Made by a program: the position numbers and the translations under genes. Below the pieces are notes generated by a model, which searched no databases, was not told the DNA's origin, and saw only the letters and a list, made by a program, of their open reading frames with translations. 64,000 nt of DNA from assembly GCA_019419865.1 (NCBI GenBank), contig JAHZIG010000010.1:39178-103177 (forward strand), given 5' to 3'. Shown here in pieces: positions 9,701 through 20,208 of this stretch; position 1 is the stretch's first letter, and each line of letters starts with the position of its first letter. The DNA comes from Clostridiales bacterium (GTDB taxonomy: Bacteria > Bacillota > Clostridia > Monoglobales > Monoglobaceae).

Positions 9701-12292
9701 ACGGCAGTAAGCCCGAGCCCGGCGCCGACAGAAAATCCGACGACGCCTCCCGAGGCGAGCGCCGAGCCTCAACCGACGGCTCCTACAGGAATAACCATAG
9801 ATCCGAAAACCGGTAAAGTGGAGGGGATTACGGAGAGCAACGTTAAGGCGTATCGCGGTTCCGACGCGACTGTTGTAGATCCTCTGCCGGCAAACTGGGG
9901 ATCGTTGTTCGACGGAGATACGGACGTTGTGTTTGATTCAATGTCGAACCAGCAGTATCTTGTAATCGATCTGGAACAGGCATACCCGATAAGCAAGATC
10001 AGAACTTACTTCGGGCATGATATAATCGAAGACGGTTCCGAGACAAATTCCAACGGAACTATGGTAGCCGTAAGCAACAACCCGATCCCGAAGGAGAACG
10101 GCGCAGACACATATATCAACGCGCTAAGGGTAAGAGGCGACTTGCAGAACGGAGTTCCGGTGATCGCCGACGAGACGGATGTAGTATCGACGGATTCGAT
10201 CAACTGCTTAACGGTAGGTCCGGTGACGCCAAGCGGAACCGAAACGGCGCCGGCGGACGAAAACGGCGAGTACAGATACGTGATGGTATATAACTGGTCA
10301 AATCCGGGCGCAAGACTTAACGAGCTTGAGATCTATATAGACCTTAGCGAAGACGAACCGGCAGAGCCGACCGAGGAGCCTGCGGCGAGCGCGAGCCCCG
10401 AGCCGGGAGCTACAGAAGAACCGGTATCGACCCCGGGAACCGGAATAACGATAAATCAGGAGACCGGTAAGGTTGAAAATATAACCGAGGACAGCTTATC
10501 GTATTACAGAGGTACGAATACCGAGCCCGAGGAGACGGTTCACGCGGATTGCAGCAAGCTGTTCAACGGAATAGTTACAAACGACGACGCTTCGAATATA
10601 ACAAGACAGACGTTTGTGGCGCTCGACCTTGGCGAAGCGTATGATATCGCAAGTATAAAAGCGTACTTCCCGAACGGAGGTACGGGCAACTCGATGGTTG
10701 GCGTAAGCAATACGCTGCCGCCGAGACCGGATAACGTAGAAAGCTTTATGACCGTACTCAGATCAAACGGTACGGTTCAAAATGGCGTAAGCGTTATCTC
10801 CAGCGATATAACGTCTACAGATAAGGAAAACTATGTAGAAGTAGGACCGGTAAAGCCTACCGGAGCTAAAGCTTCCGCAGACGGCAAGTACAGATACATA
10901 ATAATTCAAAACTGGTCGGCGGCGATAGTATTTAACGAGGTTGAGATCTATATAGACTTAGACGGCGGCGAACCGGCCGAGCCTACGGCGAGCCCGAGCG
11001 CGGATCCGGGAGCTACGGCCGTACCTGAACATAACGTAACTGCGGGAGCTAATATGACTGTAGACGCTCAGACGGCTCGCGTCGGAGATACTGTTAACAT
11101 CGAGACTGCGGACGTCGCCGGCTCGAACATAGCAGGCGTTAGATATACCTACGAAGTAGACGGAACTCTGACGACCGCTTGGGCTGACAGATCCGCGGCG
11201 GATCAGTCCGCGGTGGTTACCGACGAGTTTACCATTGTTATGCCGGACGCTGATATAACCCTTGAAGCGGTATACCAGAGCGGAAACGTAGCTCGAGTCG
11301 GATCGACCGAATACGCGTCCATAGCGGCTGCGGCTGAAGCTGCGGCTGCGGACAGCGCTGAAACCGCTCAGGCCAACCCCGTAGTGATAACGGCGGACGC
11401 ATATTTGTCTGAACAGATTTGGATAGCGGACAATAAATATGTAGCAATAGTATCAGACGGCACGCCTCATACAATCACAAGGGTTCCGGTTGCCGGAAGA
11501 GAACAGGCTGGAATGACAGTCGCGGACGCGGGTCCGATATTCTTAAGAAACGGTAACGTGATAATCGGTTCTGCGGACGGAAGCGACGATAATGTAAGTC
11601 TGACCTTTATCAACGCCGAAGGCTATACGTCTATAAATCCGCTTATAGGCTGTTATACTGCGAACAATTCGACCAACACGGCCGTACTTAATCCAGGCGT
11701 GGCGTACAGTAATATGAGCCGCGCAACGTACGGGCTCATAGCCGACGTTGCGAAGAGAACGACGCTTACGGTAAACGGCGGCGTATTCAGCGGCAACTCA
11801 GCGGGCGCGCTGACGACTGAAACCGATTCGGCGCAGGAGCAAGCGGCGCTGTTCAGAGTAAGAGACAATACTTCGTCTTTGACGGTAAATGGAGGTATAT
11901 TTAGCGATAACGAGACCAACGCGGGCGTTATATACACAACCAACGCGGCGGTCGCGATAAACGGCGGAACATTTGAGGGTAACAAAAACAGAAACGGCGC
12001 GGGCGCTCTGCTCTATACCAATAGAACCAATACGGACGTATCCGTTTCGATAAGCGGAAATATAACGGTCGGCGAGGGTCAGGATATAGCTTTGACAAAG
12101 GGCAACGCGGTTAATATAACCGGAGCTTTGACTAACGCTATAACAATAACCCCCGCGTCTAACGCGGCGGCGGGCGACGCCGTAGCAACGTTTGCGAGCG
12201 GCGTTACGCCGGATATAACTAAAGTAACTGTCAATTCGGCTGAATTTACCGCCGAGCTCAGCGGACAGAATGTAGTTCTTGCCGCGGTATAG
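6764..12292 (+). CDS. SLH-domain surface protein with three discoidin-like repeats
   Basis: The protein has 1842 residues. A signal peptide (basic MTKRRR, hydrophobic core to about residue 29) is followed by three S-layer homology domains (about 32-75, 90-135, 155-200; ITRAEAATVL and ITRAELITII type motifs), which normally bind pyruvylated secondary cell-wall polymer. Next come a Gly/Ser linker, an InlB-type beta repeat (about 327-393, FSGWNTERDGSG), and three homologous F5/8-type-C-like modules (about 521-690, 1009-1198, 1227-1404) separated by Pro/Thr linkers. A CBM4/9-like beta-sandwich sits at about 762-950, and a C-terminal beta-helix-like region runs from about residue 1505. No catalytic site is seen. 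It is likely a wall-anchored polysaccharide-binding protein or scaffold. It ends TAG-AAA-TAA. Confidence 0.9.
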   Translation: MTKRRRLLASVIAVCMILTMVPMSFAAFGATYGDTSGHWAESAIDKWSETGVIQGYDGYFRPDDNITRAEAATVLNNVLSYTETSSNTFSDVNSSDWYADAVLKLNAAGVLNGNGDGTMAPNANMTREEAATAIARAFSVTSSQSAITQYGDYAQISDWASTFVGAMTGESYIQGDNGMFRPQDNITRAELITIIDNIVKLYVTSPTQINDQYVPGIVVIKCGGVTGNGLVAKGVVVSPSASGTIQFTGCQFYGNVVNMSPDVELSSNSGTIIDPYSNTDSTSSSGILFGGGSWGGGSTGGGSTGGGSTGGGSTGGNPTPTPTAETDYTVTIDFANGDAAVTATYESGAVIEEPAEPTRLNHTFSGWNTERDGSGTAVRFPYTVRGDATIYACYTLNDGVQSIDSISGEDVYYTAGDDMVGVTASGNLDGVTPGETVTVALTPENAEYAVSGVSGAYISYTDSSGAAQTIAIDESAISYIGSGSVNISIPADIEIPAGASDLSLVVVPEVTTVAPPTPDADIEIDPETGKVLNINRSDLKYYDRSGNLQESLPMGYSKIFNGVTDDDSEVSSIRTQTFLVIDLGNYYRINSVKAYFPNSANGGNGTTMVAISNDGTINDRFDIIRTNGSVQSGIPIIDMDTTSQDATNYVEVGPIEPIAVESYEFRYIIIYDWSASASLNELEIYVDTDSMPDPLPTATIAPTPDATTEPTAAPTATSGTEPVPTPDATTEPTAAPTPGATLEPTAAPTTAPTATAEATEPDVWDTLADEFTGEADDYSIVWYKSNGDNAGASYTLEDGVMTITSDPNVDLSADENGVLYTMSVAIKNIKPDTEYQITFDEQANITERVNNGFYLYADTRYTDESTVTANDGNMPAVTDNSTGMDPAPVRNNGRVAFIHDQVVSDADWETQSYTWTSGSRVLEDGETLVAKFSFTLRGSHGSVSVRNIRITEAEEVEATPSPAPTSGTEVSPSPSATAGTAVSPSPAPTENPTTPPEASAEPQPTAPTGITIDPKTGKVEGITESNVKAYRGSDATVVDPLPANWGSLFDGDTDVVFDSMSNQQYLVIDLEQAYPISKIRTYFGHDIIEDGSETNSNGTMVAVSNNPIPKENGADTYINALRVRGDLQNGVPVIADETDVVSTDSINCLTVGPVTPSGTETAPADENGEYRYVMVYNWSNPGARLNELEIYIDLSEDEPAEPTEEPAASASPEPGATEEPVSTPGTGITINQETGKVENITEDSLSYYRGTNTEPEETVHADCSKLFNGIVTNDDASNITRQTFVALDLGEAYDIASIKAYFPNGGTGNSMVGVSNTLPPRPDNVESFMTVLRSNGTVQNGVSVISSDITSTDKENYVEVGPVKPTGAKASADGKYRYIIIQNWSAAIVFNEVEIYIDLDGGEPAEPTASPSADPGATAVPEHNVTAGANMTVDAQTARVGDTVNIETADVAGSNIAGVRYTYEVDGTLTTAWADRSAADQSAVVTDEFTIVMPDADITLEAVYQSGNVARVGSTEYASIAAAAEAAAADSAETAQANPVVITADAYLSEQIWIADNKYVAIVSDGTPHTITRVPVAGREQAGMTVADAGPIFLRNGNVIIGSADGSDDNVSLTFINAEGYTSINPLIGCYTANNSTNTAVLNPGVAYSNMSRATYGLIADVAKRTTLTVNGGVFSGNSAGALTTETDSAQEQAALFRVRDNTSSLTVNGGIFSDNETNAGVIYTTNAAVAINGGTFEGNKNRNGAGALLYTNRTNTDVSVSISGNITVGEGQDIALTKGNAVNITGALTNAITITPASNAAAGDAVATFASGVTPDITKVTVNSAEFTAELSGQNVVLAAV
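8315..10975 (+). repeat. Three diverged ~175-residue discoidin-like modules inside the SLH protein
   Basis: Copies at about 8315-8840, 9786-10356 and 10438-10975. Each begins I-x-I-(D/N)-x-(E/K)-TGKV, carries a (V/A)-(I/L)-DL core, a VG(P)-x-(E/K/T)-P segment, and ends YNW/QNW-S followed by (L/F)NE(L/V)EIY(I/V)D. The separating linkers are TPDATTEPTAAP-like. The copies are diverged, so they are old duplications. Confidence 0.75.
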
Positions 12293-12314
12293 AAATAATA
12301 AGTTATAACGCATT

Positions 12315-12347
12315 TATCCCGGAGAATTTTTCTCCGGGATATTTTTA
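12315..12347 (+). terminator. Rho-independent terminator
   Basis: TATCCCGGAGA pairs perfectly with TCTCCGGGATA around a 5-base loop, followed by TTTTTAT. It ends the SLH gene transcript. Confidence 0.9.
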
Positions 12348-12703
12348 TAAAAACTTTACGTTTGTGTTAACATTTGGATACAGAAAAAAGATTTGTTGAA
12401 AAATTAATAAAAAAAAGTTATTTGTGTTCACATTCTTTGTCAGAAATGAGATTGACTTTACAAAGAAATGGGAATATACTTATAACTGTTGACGGAAACA
12501 TAGATCCGATACAATTGAATATAGGCGTTCAACTTTAAAAAACGGTTATTTTCTAAAGTATATACGACATCAACAAGATGATTGGAATTCTAATACTGTT
12601 ATAGAAATCAAAGGCGATTTTATTTACTTCGTTGGAGATTTCTTTTTTTGTTGAATGAACTTGTATTAATGCATAATAATAGCAATAAAGGCGGTGAAAA
12701 AGC
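12348..12703 (+). promoter_or_regulatory. AT-rich spacer with possible gene remnant and atp promoter
   Basis: This stretch is clearly AT-richer than both neighbours. A short open frame with coding-like composition (NSNTVIEIKGDFIYF, about 12580-12640, in frame with a stop at 12503-12505 and another near 12655) may be the relic of a lost gene. At its 3' end, TTGAAT (12651-12656), a 17-bp spacer and TAATAA (12674-12679) could drive the atp operon, though the leader would then be very short. No complete gene is seen. Confidence 0.4.
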
Positions 12704-13390
12704 GTGAGTATTTCTGAGAGATTAATTGAAGAACTTGATACTAAATACGCGTTTACTGTTCCTATCTTCGGTGGGATACCGGTGCCCGAGTCGGCGGTTG
12801 TGACTTGGGGGATAATGGCGGTCTTGGTTTTGTTTTCAATAATATTTGTGAGAAACCTGAAGCTCAGACCGAAGCCGAACAGCCTGCAGATCTATTTAGA
12901 GACGTTCATAGGCTTTTTGAATAACTTCTTCACGGAGATACTCGGCGAGGAGGGCAAACGTTATATCCCCTACCTGTCGACGGTGATCATTTATCTGGGA
13001 ATATCTAATATTATAGGAATTTTTGGAATCACTCCGCCGACCAAGGATCTAAACGTTACCGCGGGACTTGCGATAATGAGCATAGTTCTTATCCAGTACG
13101 CCGGGATACGCGCTAAGGGAGTTAAAGGCTGGCTCAAAAGTTTTGTTCAGCCGATGGGCTTTATAGCTCCGATAAATATAATGGAGTTGGTTATTAAACC
13201 GTTGTCGCTCTGTATGCGACTTTTCGGAAATGTGCTCGGCGCGTTTGTTATAATGGAGCTTATAAAATTTGTCGTACCGGCGGTCGTACCGGCGATATTC
13301 AGTATATATTTCGACTTTTTCGACGGCTTCATTCAGGCGTATGTGTTCGTATTTTTGACCTCGCTGTTTATGAAAGAGGCTATGGAATAA
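12704..13390 (+). CDS. atpB: F1Fo ATP synthase subunit a
   Basis: Starts at GTG 12704 behind AAAGGCGGTG; 228 residues. It is the membrane subunit that forms the two ion half-channels against the c-ring. Hydrophobic helices span most of the length. The signature LSLCMRLFGNVLGAFVIM (about residues 165-182) carries the essential Arg of the a subunit. It is the first gene of a complete operon in the usual bacterial order, without an atpI upstream. Spacing to atpE is 96 bases. Confidence 0.95.
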   Translation: MSISERLIEELDTKYAFTVPIFGGIPVPESAVVTWGIMAVLVLFSIIFVRNLKLRPKPNSLQIYLETFIGFLNNFFTEILGEEGKRYIPYLSTVIIYLGISNIIGIFGITPPTKDLNVTAGLAIMSIVLIQYAGIRAKGVKGWLKSFVQPMGFIAPINIMELVIKPLSLCMRLFGNVLGAFVIMELIKFVVPAVVPAIFSIYFDFFDGFIQAYVFVFLTSLFMKEAME

Positions 13391-13486
13391 GCGGCGGGCG
13401 GCACGTATAGTAAATAATAAAGTAAATAATAAAATTTAATTATATTATTTTAGAAAGTTATAGCAAATCAAAGGAGATGTTTAATT

Positions 13487-13711
13487 ATGGGAGCATTGAT
13501 AGCATTAGGAGCAGGTATAGCGGCTTTGTCGTGCGTAGGCGCGGGTATTGGTATAGGTATAGCGACGTCTAAGGCGACGGAAGCTATTGCAAGACAGCCG
13601 GAGGCTAAGGGCGATATCAACAAGGCGCTGCTGTTAGGCTGCGCGCTCGCAGAGGCTACGGCTATCTACGGTTTTGTTATAGGAATAATGATAATCTTAT
13701 TCTTAGGCTAA
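13487..13711 (+). CDS. atpE: F1Fo ATP synthase subunit c
   Basis: A 74-residue hairpin of two membrane helices; starts at ATG behind AAGGAGATG. The polar loop [10 protein letters not shown] is the family signature. The ion-binding Glu is in LAEATAIYG near residue 57. Compared with the known Na+-binding c subunit of Ilyobacter, the Gln of helix 1 is replaced ([10 protein letters not shown]) and the Ser after the Glu is Ala, while Thr and Tyr are kept; the Na+ ligand set is therefore incomplete, which leans towards H+ coupling. A strong hairpin follows the stop. Confidence 0.95.
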   Translation: MGALIALGAGIAALSCVGAGIGIGIATSKATEAIARQPEAKGDINKALLLGCALAEATAIYGFVIGIMIILFLG

Positions 13712-13719
13712 TATCTCAG

Positions 13720-13759
13720 AATCCAAAGTCGGGTACCGAAAACGCTTCGGCTTTGGATT
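13720..13759 (+). promoter_or_regulatory. Intercistronic hairpin after atpE
   Basis: AATCCAAAGTCG pairs with CGGCTTTGGATT (one G-T wobble) across a 16-base loop, 8 bases after the atpE stop. There is no proper U-tract. It may stabilise the 3' end of atpE mRNA or lower read-through, consistent with the higher need for subunit c. The 183-base atpE-atpF spacer contains further GC-rich self-complementary stretches. Confidence 0.6.
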
Positions 13760-13894
13760 TTAATATAGCCGGTTGGATTTAGGAAAGCGGTTTATGCGCG
13801 TTTTCTTAGCCCAAGCGCGGCGACCGGCCGCTGATATGGGGCGATAGAGTTTAGAAAACTGCGCGTAGCGCCGTTTGAAACGGAGGCGGAAGAG

Positions 13895-14407
13895 ATGCTT
13901 AATTTGAACTGGGATATAATTTATACTTTTATAAACCTCATAGTTCTGTTTATTTTACTTAAAATATTTTTATTTAAGCCCGTTACCAATATGATGAAAA
14001 AGCGGGCGGATATTATAAACAACGATCTTGACTCCGCGGCGGAATCCAAAAAGGAGGCCGAGCGTCTTAAGATCGAATATACGGATAAGCTGAAGGCGGC
14101 GGAAGATAAGGCGAACGAGATCGTCAAAGAGGCTAAGGTATCCGCCGGCGCGGAGAGGGAAAGAATCATATCCGAGGCCGAAGCCGACGCTTCCGGAATC
14201 ATCGAGAGAGCCAATAAGCAGATCGAGCTTGATAAAGAGAACTCTATGAGGGGGATCAAAGTAGAGATAGCCGAGATAGCGCTTGCGGCCGCGCAGCGCG
14301 TTACGGCAAAAGGCGGCTCGGATCTTAATTCGGTGGACGATTTCATATCTGAGATCGACGGCGCGGACGAGTCAAGCGGCGGAGAGGCTGGCGCTGAAAA
14401 TGAGTAA
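13895..14407 (+). CDS. atpF: F1Fo ATP synthase subunit b
   Basis: A 170-residue peripheral-stalk subunit: one N-terminal membrane helix (about residues 8-30), then a long charged coiled coil (KKEAERLKIEYTDKLKAAEDKA region) ending in an acidic, Ser/Gly-rich tail. The start ATG is preceded by CGGAGGCGGAAGAG. Its stop overlaps the start of atpH, indicating translational coupling. Confidence 0.95.
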   Translation: MLNLNWDIIYTFINLIVLFILLKIFLFKPVTNMMKKRADIINNDLDSAAESKKEAERLKIEYTDKLKAAEDKANEIVKEAKVSAGAERERIISEAEADASGIIERANKQIELDKENSMRGIKVEIAEIALAAAQRVTAKGGSDLNSVDDFISEIDGADESSGGEAGAENE

Positions 14408-14924
14408 CAGGACGACTATTATAGACGGAGTTTCCAAGAGATACGCCGGAGCGTTGGCCGAACTGAAGATAGATCCCGCGGCGGTCAGAGAAGCGGCGGT
14501 TTTGGCTGAGGAGAACGCCGAGCTTACGGAGGCTATGACCAATCCGTCGATCGGTCTTACGGAGAAATACCGGGCTGTAGATCGACTCTTTAGCGAAGAT
14601 ATATCCGCGTTTATCAAGGTTTTATGTAAGAACGACGATTTTCATAGACTTCCGGAGATAGCCGAGGCGTACAGAAGAAACGAGCTTAAAACAAAAAATA
14701 TAGCCGAGGTAAGATTTGAATACGCGGTAGAGCCGAACGAGGAGCAGTTACAGAAAATCAAGAGCGCGCTTATCAAAAAATTTGGTTTAAGCGACGTCGT
14801 ACTAAAACTTGATGAAAACCGAGACTTGATCGGCGGATACAGAATGACGATAGGCGATAAGGTATATGACAAGAGCGCGGCGGGAGCATACGAGAGAATG
14901 CGCGCGGCGTTTACACGGAGGTGA
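14400..14924 (+). CDS. atpH: F1Fo ATP synthase subunit delta
   Basis: Start chosen at ATG 14400, overlapping the atpF stop by 8 bases (ATGAGTAA), because upstream codons in this frame lie inside atpF and encode no family sequence. The 174-residue product shows the OSCP/delta family plan: an N-terminal helical bundle (VSKRYAGALAEL near the start) and a C-terminal segment with LIGGYRMTIGDKVYDKSAAG near residue 142. It links the peripheral stalk to F1. Six bases separate it from atpA. Confidence 0.93.
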   Translation: MSNRTTIIDGVSKRYAGALAELKIDPAAVREAAVLAEENAELTEAMTNPSIGLTEKYRAVDRLFSEDISAFIKVLCKNDDFHRLPEIAEAYRRNELKTKNIAEVRFEYAVEPNEEQLQKIKSALIKKFGLSDVVLKLDENRDLIGGYRMTIGDKVYDKSAAGAYERMRAAFTRR

Positions 14925-14930
14925 GCGTAA

Positions 14931-16499
14931 GTGAGCGGTATTAAGACAAGCGACGTTATTTCCATCTTAAAAGAGGAGATACAGAATTTTGATACAAAGA
15001 CCCATGTCGACGAAATAGGCAGCATAATAACGCTCGGCGACGGAATCGTTTCCGTCTACGGTTTGAGCGAAGCCGTCTACGGCGAAATGGTTATTTTCGA
15101 GACGGGAGTTAAAGGAATGGTTCAGAGCCTGGAGGCCGACAGCGTGAGCTGCGTTTTGCTGGGAAGCGACTACGGCCTGCACGAGGGCTCTAAGGTAAAA
15201 CGAAGCGGACGCAGAGCGGGCGTTCCGGTCGGCGATAATTTGATCGGACGCGTTGTGGACGCGACAGGCGCGCCCATAGACGGTAAGGGCGAGATAAAGA
15301 CGACAGAGTTCTATCCGGTCGAAAGCCCGGCTCCCGGCGTAATCGAGAGAAAATCGGTATCCGTTCCGCTGGAGACGGGTATCATGGCTATTGACAGTAT
15401 GTTCCCTATAGGCAGAGGCCAGAGGGAGCTTATAATAGGCGACAGACAGACCGGTAAGACGGCTATCGCGGTAGATACCATAGTAAACCAAAAGGGCAAA
15501 GACGTAATTTGTATATATGTGGCTATAGGCCAAAAGGCTTCGACGGTCGCGAAACTGGTCAACGATCTCGAAAAACACGGCGCGATGGATTATTCGGTAG
15601 TAGTCTCGGCGTCCGCGAGCGACCCGGCGCCCCTTCAGTATATAGCGCCTTACGCGGGAACCGCTATGGCGGAATACTTTATGCATCAGGGCAAGGACGT
15701 GCTGATCGTATACGACGACCTTTCAAAGCACGCGGTAGCTTACAGAGCGATGTCCCTGCTTTTGGAGAGACCGCCCGGCCGCGAAGCTTATCCGGGAGAC
15801 GTATTCTATCTGCACTCGAGACTGCTTGAGCGCTCGAGCCGCCTTGACGACGAACACGGCGGCGGTTCGATAACCGCTCTGCCTATAATCGAGACTCTTG
15901 CGGGAGATATTTCGGCGTATATACCGACAAACGTTATTTCTATCACAGACGGCCAGATATTCTTGGAATCGGAGCTGTTTTTCGCGGGTCAGCGCCCGGC
16001 GGTAAACGTCGGACTTTCGGTATCCCGCGTCGGCGGCGCGGCGCAGACCAAGGCGATGAAGAAGGTCGCGGGTTCTCTGCGTATCGACCTTGCGCAGTAC
16101 CGCGAGATGGAGGTATTTACGCAGTTCAGTTCGGATTTGGATCCGGCGACTAAGGAACTGCTCGACCACGGCGACAGGATAATGGAACTTTTGAAACAGC
16201 CGCTTTTGAATCCTCTGCCGCTGCACGCTCAGGTATCGTTGCTGTGCGCGGCTAAGCATAAATTGTTTATGCCCGTTCCACTCGGCGATATGAAAGAGTT
16301 TAAAACCGAGCTCGTTTCTTATCTCGAAAGAAGCGCGCCCGAACTGATGAAATCGATAGACGAAGAAAAGGAACTCAGCGACGAGAGCGAGAATAATTTG
16401 GTAGCGGAGATCAAAGAGTTTGTGTCCGGCAGATACGGAAGCGTCGAAGAAGCGGTAAACGACGCGGCCGAGGAGAAGGCGGAGAATCAGGAGAAGTAG
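14931..16499 (+). CDS. atpA: F1Fo ATP synthase subunit alpha
   Basis: The 522-residue product starts at GTG 14931 (upstream AGGTGAGCG overlaps the end of atpH). The Walker A loop GDRQTGKTA lies near residue 170, and the Walker B-like [15 protein letters not shown] and the downstream [20 protein letters not shown] block are intact. It holds the regulatory nucleotide sites of F1. The C-terminus is extended by an acidic, Glu/Ala-rich tail. It stops at TAG with an in-frame TGA two codons later. Confidence 0.97.
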   Translation: MSGIKTSDVISILKEEIQNFDTKTHVDEIGSIITLGDGIVSVYGLSEAVYGEMVIFETGVKGMVQSLEADSVSCVLLGSDYGLHEGSKVKRSGRRAGVPVGDNLIGRVVDATGAPIDGKGEIKTTEFYPVESPAPGVIERKSVSVPLETGIMAIDSMFPIGRGQRELIIGDRQTGKTAIAVDTIVNQKGKDVICIYVAIGQKASTVAKLVNDLEKHGAMDYSVVVSASASDPAPLQYIAPYAGTAMAEYFMHQGKDVLIVYDDLSKHAVAYRAMSLLLERPPGREAYPGDVFYLHSRLLERSSRLDDEHGGGSITALPIIETLAGDISAYIPTNVISITDGQIFLESELFFAGQRPAVNVGLSVSRVGGAAQTKAMKKVAGSLRIDLAQYREMEVFTQFSSDLDPATKELLDHGDRIMELLKQPLLNPLPLHAQVSLLCAAKHKLFMPVPLGDMKEFKTELVSYLERSAPELMKSIDEEKELSDESENNLVAEIKEFVSGRYGSVEEAVNDAAEEKAENQEK

Positions 16500-16509
16500 G
16501 TGAACTGAT

Positions 16510-17409
16510 ATGGCTAACATACGCGAGATCCGCGATAGGATAAAGAGTATCAAGGATATAATGAAGATAACGAACGCTATGTATCTTATTTCTTCGTCCA
16601 AGATGAAAAGAGCCAAAAAGGCTTTAGACGACACGGCTCCGTATTTTCATACTCTTCAAAGCACGATCGACCATATCCTGAAGCATACGCCGCACACGAG
16701 CAATCTGTTCTTTCACAGGCGGGAGGAGATCCCCGAGGAAAAGCGTAAAAAGGGGTATTTGGTTATAACCGCGGATAAGGGCTTGTGCGGAGCGTATAAT
16801 CATAACGTACTTAAAATACTCGACGAGGAGCTTAAAAAGAAGGGCGAGCACAAGCTGTTTATAATAGGCCAGTCGGGAAGGATGTACTGTTCGAGAAACG
16901 GGATAGAATACGAGGAGTATTTTAGGTATACGGCGCAGAATCCGAGACATCACAGGGCGAGAGAGATCGCGGATATCTTGATCGATAAATTTCTTAATGA
17001 AGAGATAGACGATTTATACGTAATATATACCGAGATGGTGACCGCCATGAGCGAAGAAGCCAAGATCAAGATGATACTCCCGTTCAAGCGCGAGAAGTTC
17101 CACAGCAGGATAGGAACCGTAGACTACGAGGTAAGAGAGATACATCATACGGCGACGTTCGATCCGTCGCCGGAGGTCGTAATGGATAACCTTGTGCCCA
17201 ACTTCTTAAGAGGGCTTATATACGGCGCGATGGTCGAGTCGTTCGGCAGCGAGCAGCACGCGCGTATGACGGCTATGGACTCGGCTACTAACAGCGCGAG
17301 AGACATAGTCAGGGAGCTGGAATTGGTATATAACCGCGCGAGACAGGCGGCGATAACTCAGGAGATAACCGAGATCGTCGGCGGCGCGAACAGTTTGAAG
17401 AATAAATAG
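16510..17409 (+). CDS. atpG: F1Fo ATP synthase subunit gamma
   Basis: This 299-residue product is the central rotor shaft. The N-terminal coiled coil (IREIRDRIKSIKDIMKITNAM, split here as the first 30 residues) and the C-terminal helix with MTAMDSATNSARDI and YNRARQAAITQEITEIVGGA are the family hallmarks. It lies 10 bases after atpA. The stop is TAG. Confidence 0.96.
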   Translation: MANIREIRDRIKSIKDIMKITNAMYLISSSKMKRAKKALDDTAPYFHTLQSTIDHILKHTPHTSNLFFHRREEIPEEKRKKGYLVITADKGLCGAYNHNVLKILDEELKKKGEHKLFIIGQSGRMYCSRNGIEYEEYFRYTAQNPRHHRAREIADILIDKFLNEEIDDLYVIYTEMVTAMSEEAKIKMILPFKREKFHSRIGTVDYEVREIHHTATFDPSPEVVMDNLVPNFLRGLIYGAMVESFGSEQHARMTAMDSATNSARDIVRELELVYNRARQAAITQEITEIVGGANSLKNK

Positions 17410-17463
17410 ACCGTGCGTTTTAAACATAAACGTTGTCGGCGAGACAGAAGGAGGAATCCTTAA

Positions 17464-19040
<1,577 letters not shown>

Positions 19041-19058
19041 GGCGGAATGGAGATTATT

Positions 19059-19472
19059 ATGGCGAATACGTTTAAATTAGAGATACTTGCCAGCGACAAG
19101 CCGTTCTACACAGGCGAGTGCGAAATGTTGGTATTTCCGGCGTTCGACGGAGAACAGGGCGTTCTGCCTCACCATGAGACTACCGTAACCTGCAACGTCG
19201 CGGGCGAGCTCAGGTTCAAGGTAGACGGCGAGTGGCGTTATGCCGCCGTCAGCGAGGGGATAGTCGAGATAATGCCGACGTATGTGACCTGTCTCGTAGA
19301 GACCGCCGAGCGTCCGGAGGATATAGATATAAAACGCGCCCGTGAAGCTAAAGAGATAGCCGAGGAGAGGCTCAGACAGAAGCAGAGCGTACAGGAGTAT
19401 TATAAGACCCAGGCGGCTCTAAACCGAGCCGTAAGCAGGCTTAAAGTCACGAGTAAGTACAGAATAGGTTGA
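19059..19472 (+). CDS. atpC: F1Fo ATP synthase subunit epsilon
   Basis: Start chosen at ATG 19059 (MANTFKLEILASDKPF) with TGGAG at 19048-19052; a further in-frame ATG at 19047 has no clear site. The 137-residue product has the N-terminal beta-sandwich (GEQGVLPHHETTV) and the C-terminal helical hairpin (about residues 90-137, charged) that inhibits rotation. Unlike the other atp genes it is separated from its neighbour by 209 structured bases. It is the last gene of the operon, followed by a terminator. Confidence 0.93.
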   Translation: MANTFKLEILASDKPFYTGECEMLVFPAFDGEQGVLPHHETTVTCNVAGELRFKVDGEWRYAAVSEGIVEIMPTYVTCLVETAERPEDIDIKRAREAKEIAEERLRQKQSVQEYYKTQAALNRAVSRLKVTSKYRIG

Positions 19473-19481
19473 TATATTATT

Positions 19482-19509
19482 AACGCCGCCGAATCGAGCG
19501 GCGTTTTTT
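19482..19509 (+). terminator. Rho-independent terminator of the atp operon
   Basis: AACGCCGC pairs with GCGGCGTT around an 8-base loop and is followed by TTTT. Confidence 0.9.
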
Positions 19510-19510
19510 C

Positions 19511-19539
19511 TTGCTTTTGTTTAAAACATATGCTATACT
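19511..19539 (+). promoter_or_regulatory. Promoter of the acetyltransferase gene
   Basis: TTGCTT, a 17-bp spacer and TATACT, directly after the atp terminator and 39 bases before ATG 19578. Confidence 0.6.
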
Positions 19540-19577
19540 TACCCCGAATCAATAACCGCTTTAGGAGGAGCAATAGA

Positions 19578-20201
19578 ATGACTGAGAAAGAGAGAATGGT
19601 CGCGGGCAAGCTTTATTCGCCGCTTGATAAAGAACTGAGAGCCTGTTTTGCAAGGTCGAGAAAGCTGATCAGGGAGTTTAACCTATCCGAGGCTAACGAT
19701 TTCGGCTACCGTCAGAAAATCATACAGACCCTTTTCGAGAGTACGGGAGAAAATCTGCATATCGAACCGACGTTCAGGTGCGACTATGGTATGAATATAT
19801 CGGTCGGCGAGAATTTTTACGCTAACTACGGCTGCGTGATAATAGACGTGTGCAAGGTCAAAATAGGCGACAACGTTATGTTCGGCCCCAACGTCGGTAT
19901 ATACACCGCCGGACACCCGATAGACGCGGAGGTCAGAAACAGCGGACTCGAGTTCGGAAAGCCTATAACGATAGGCGACAATGTCTGGATAGGCGGAAGC
20001 TCGGTCGTAAATCCGGGCGTCAGCATAGGCGACTGCGTCGTTATCGGCTCCGGCTCGGTCGTAACTAAAGATATACCCGATAACGTGATCGCCGTCGGGA
20101 ATCCGTGCAGGGTCCTGCGCCCGATCACCGAAGATGATAAAAAGTATTGGAGAGCCGAAAGAGACAGATATTACGCTGAAACAGAAGATATGTCCAAATA
20201 A
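19578..20201 (+). CDS. Maltose/galactoside-type O-acetyltransferase
   Basis: Start at ATG 19578 behind TTTAGGAGGAGC. The 207-residue product matches the LacA/Maa family: an N-terminal helical cap (MTEKERMVAGKLYSPLD), then left-handed beta-helix hexapeptide repeats (IGDNVMFGPNVGI, IGDNVWIGGSSVVNPGVSIG) and the catalytic His in AGHPID. It transfers acetyl from acetyl-CoA to sugar hydroxyls. Its own promoter and terminator make it monocistronic. The exact sugar cannot be told; neighbouring enzymes suggest hexose or pectin-derived sugars. Confidence 0.9.
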   Translation: MTEKERMVAGKLYSPLDKELRACFARSRKLIREFNLSEANDFGYRQKIIQTLFESTGENLHIEPTFRCDYGMNISVGENFYANYGCVIIDVCKVKIGDNVMFGPNVGIYTAGHPIDAEVRNSGLEFGKPITIGDNVWIGGSSVVNPGVSIGDCVVIGSGSVVTKDIPDNVIAVGNPCRVLRPITEDDKKYWRAERDRYYAETEDMSK

Positions 20202-20208
20202 AGATTTT

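Noticed and set aside
130..12313. Many long open frames antisense to the surface-protein and SLH genes
   Set aside because: They are shadows produced by the biased codon use of Thr/Ala/Gly/Asp-rich genes; none has a ribosome site or recognisable domain.
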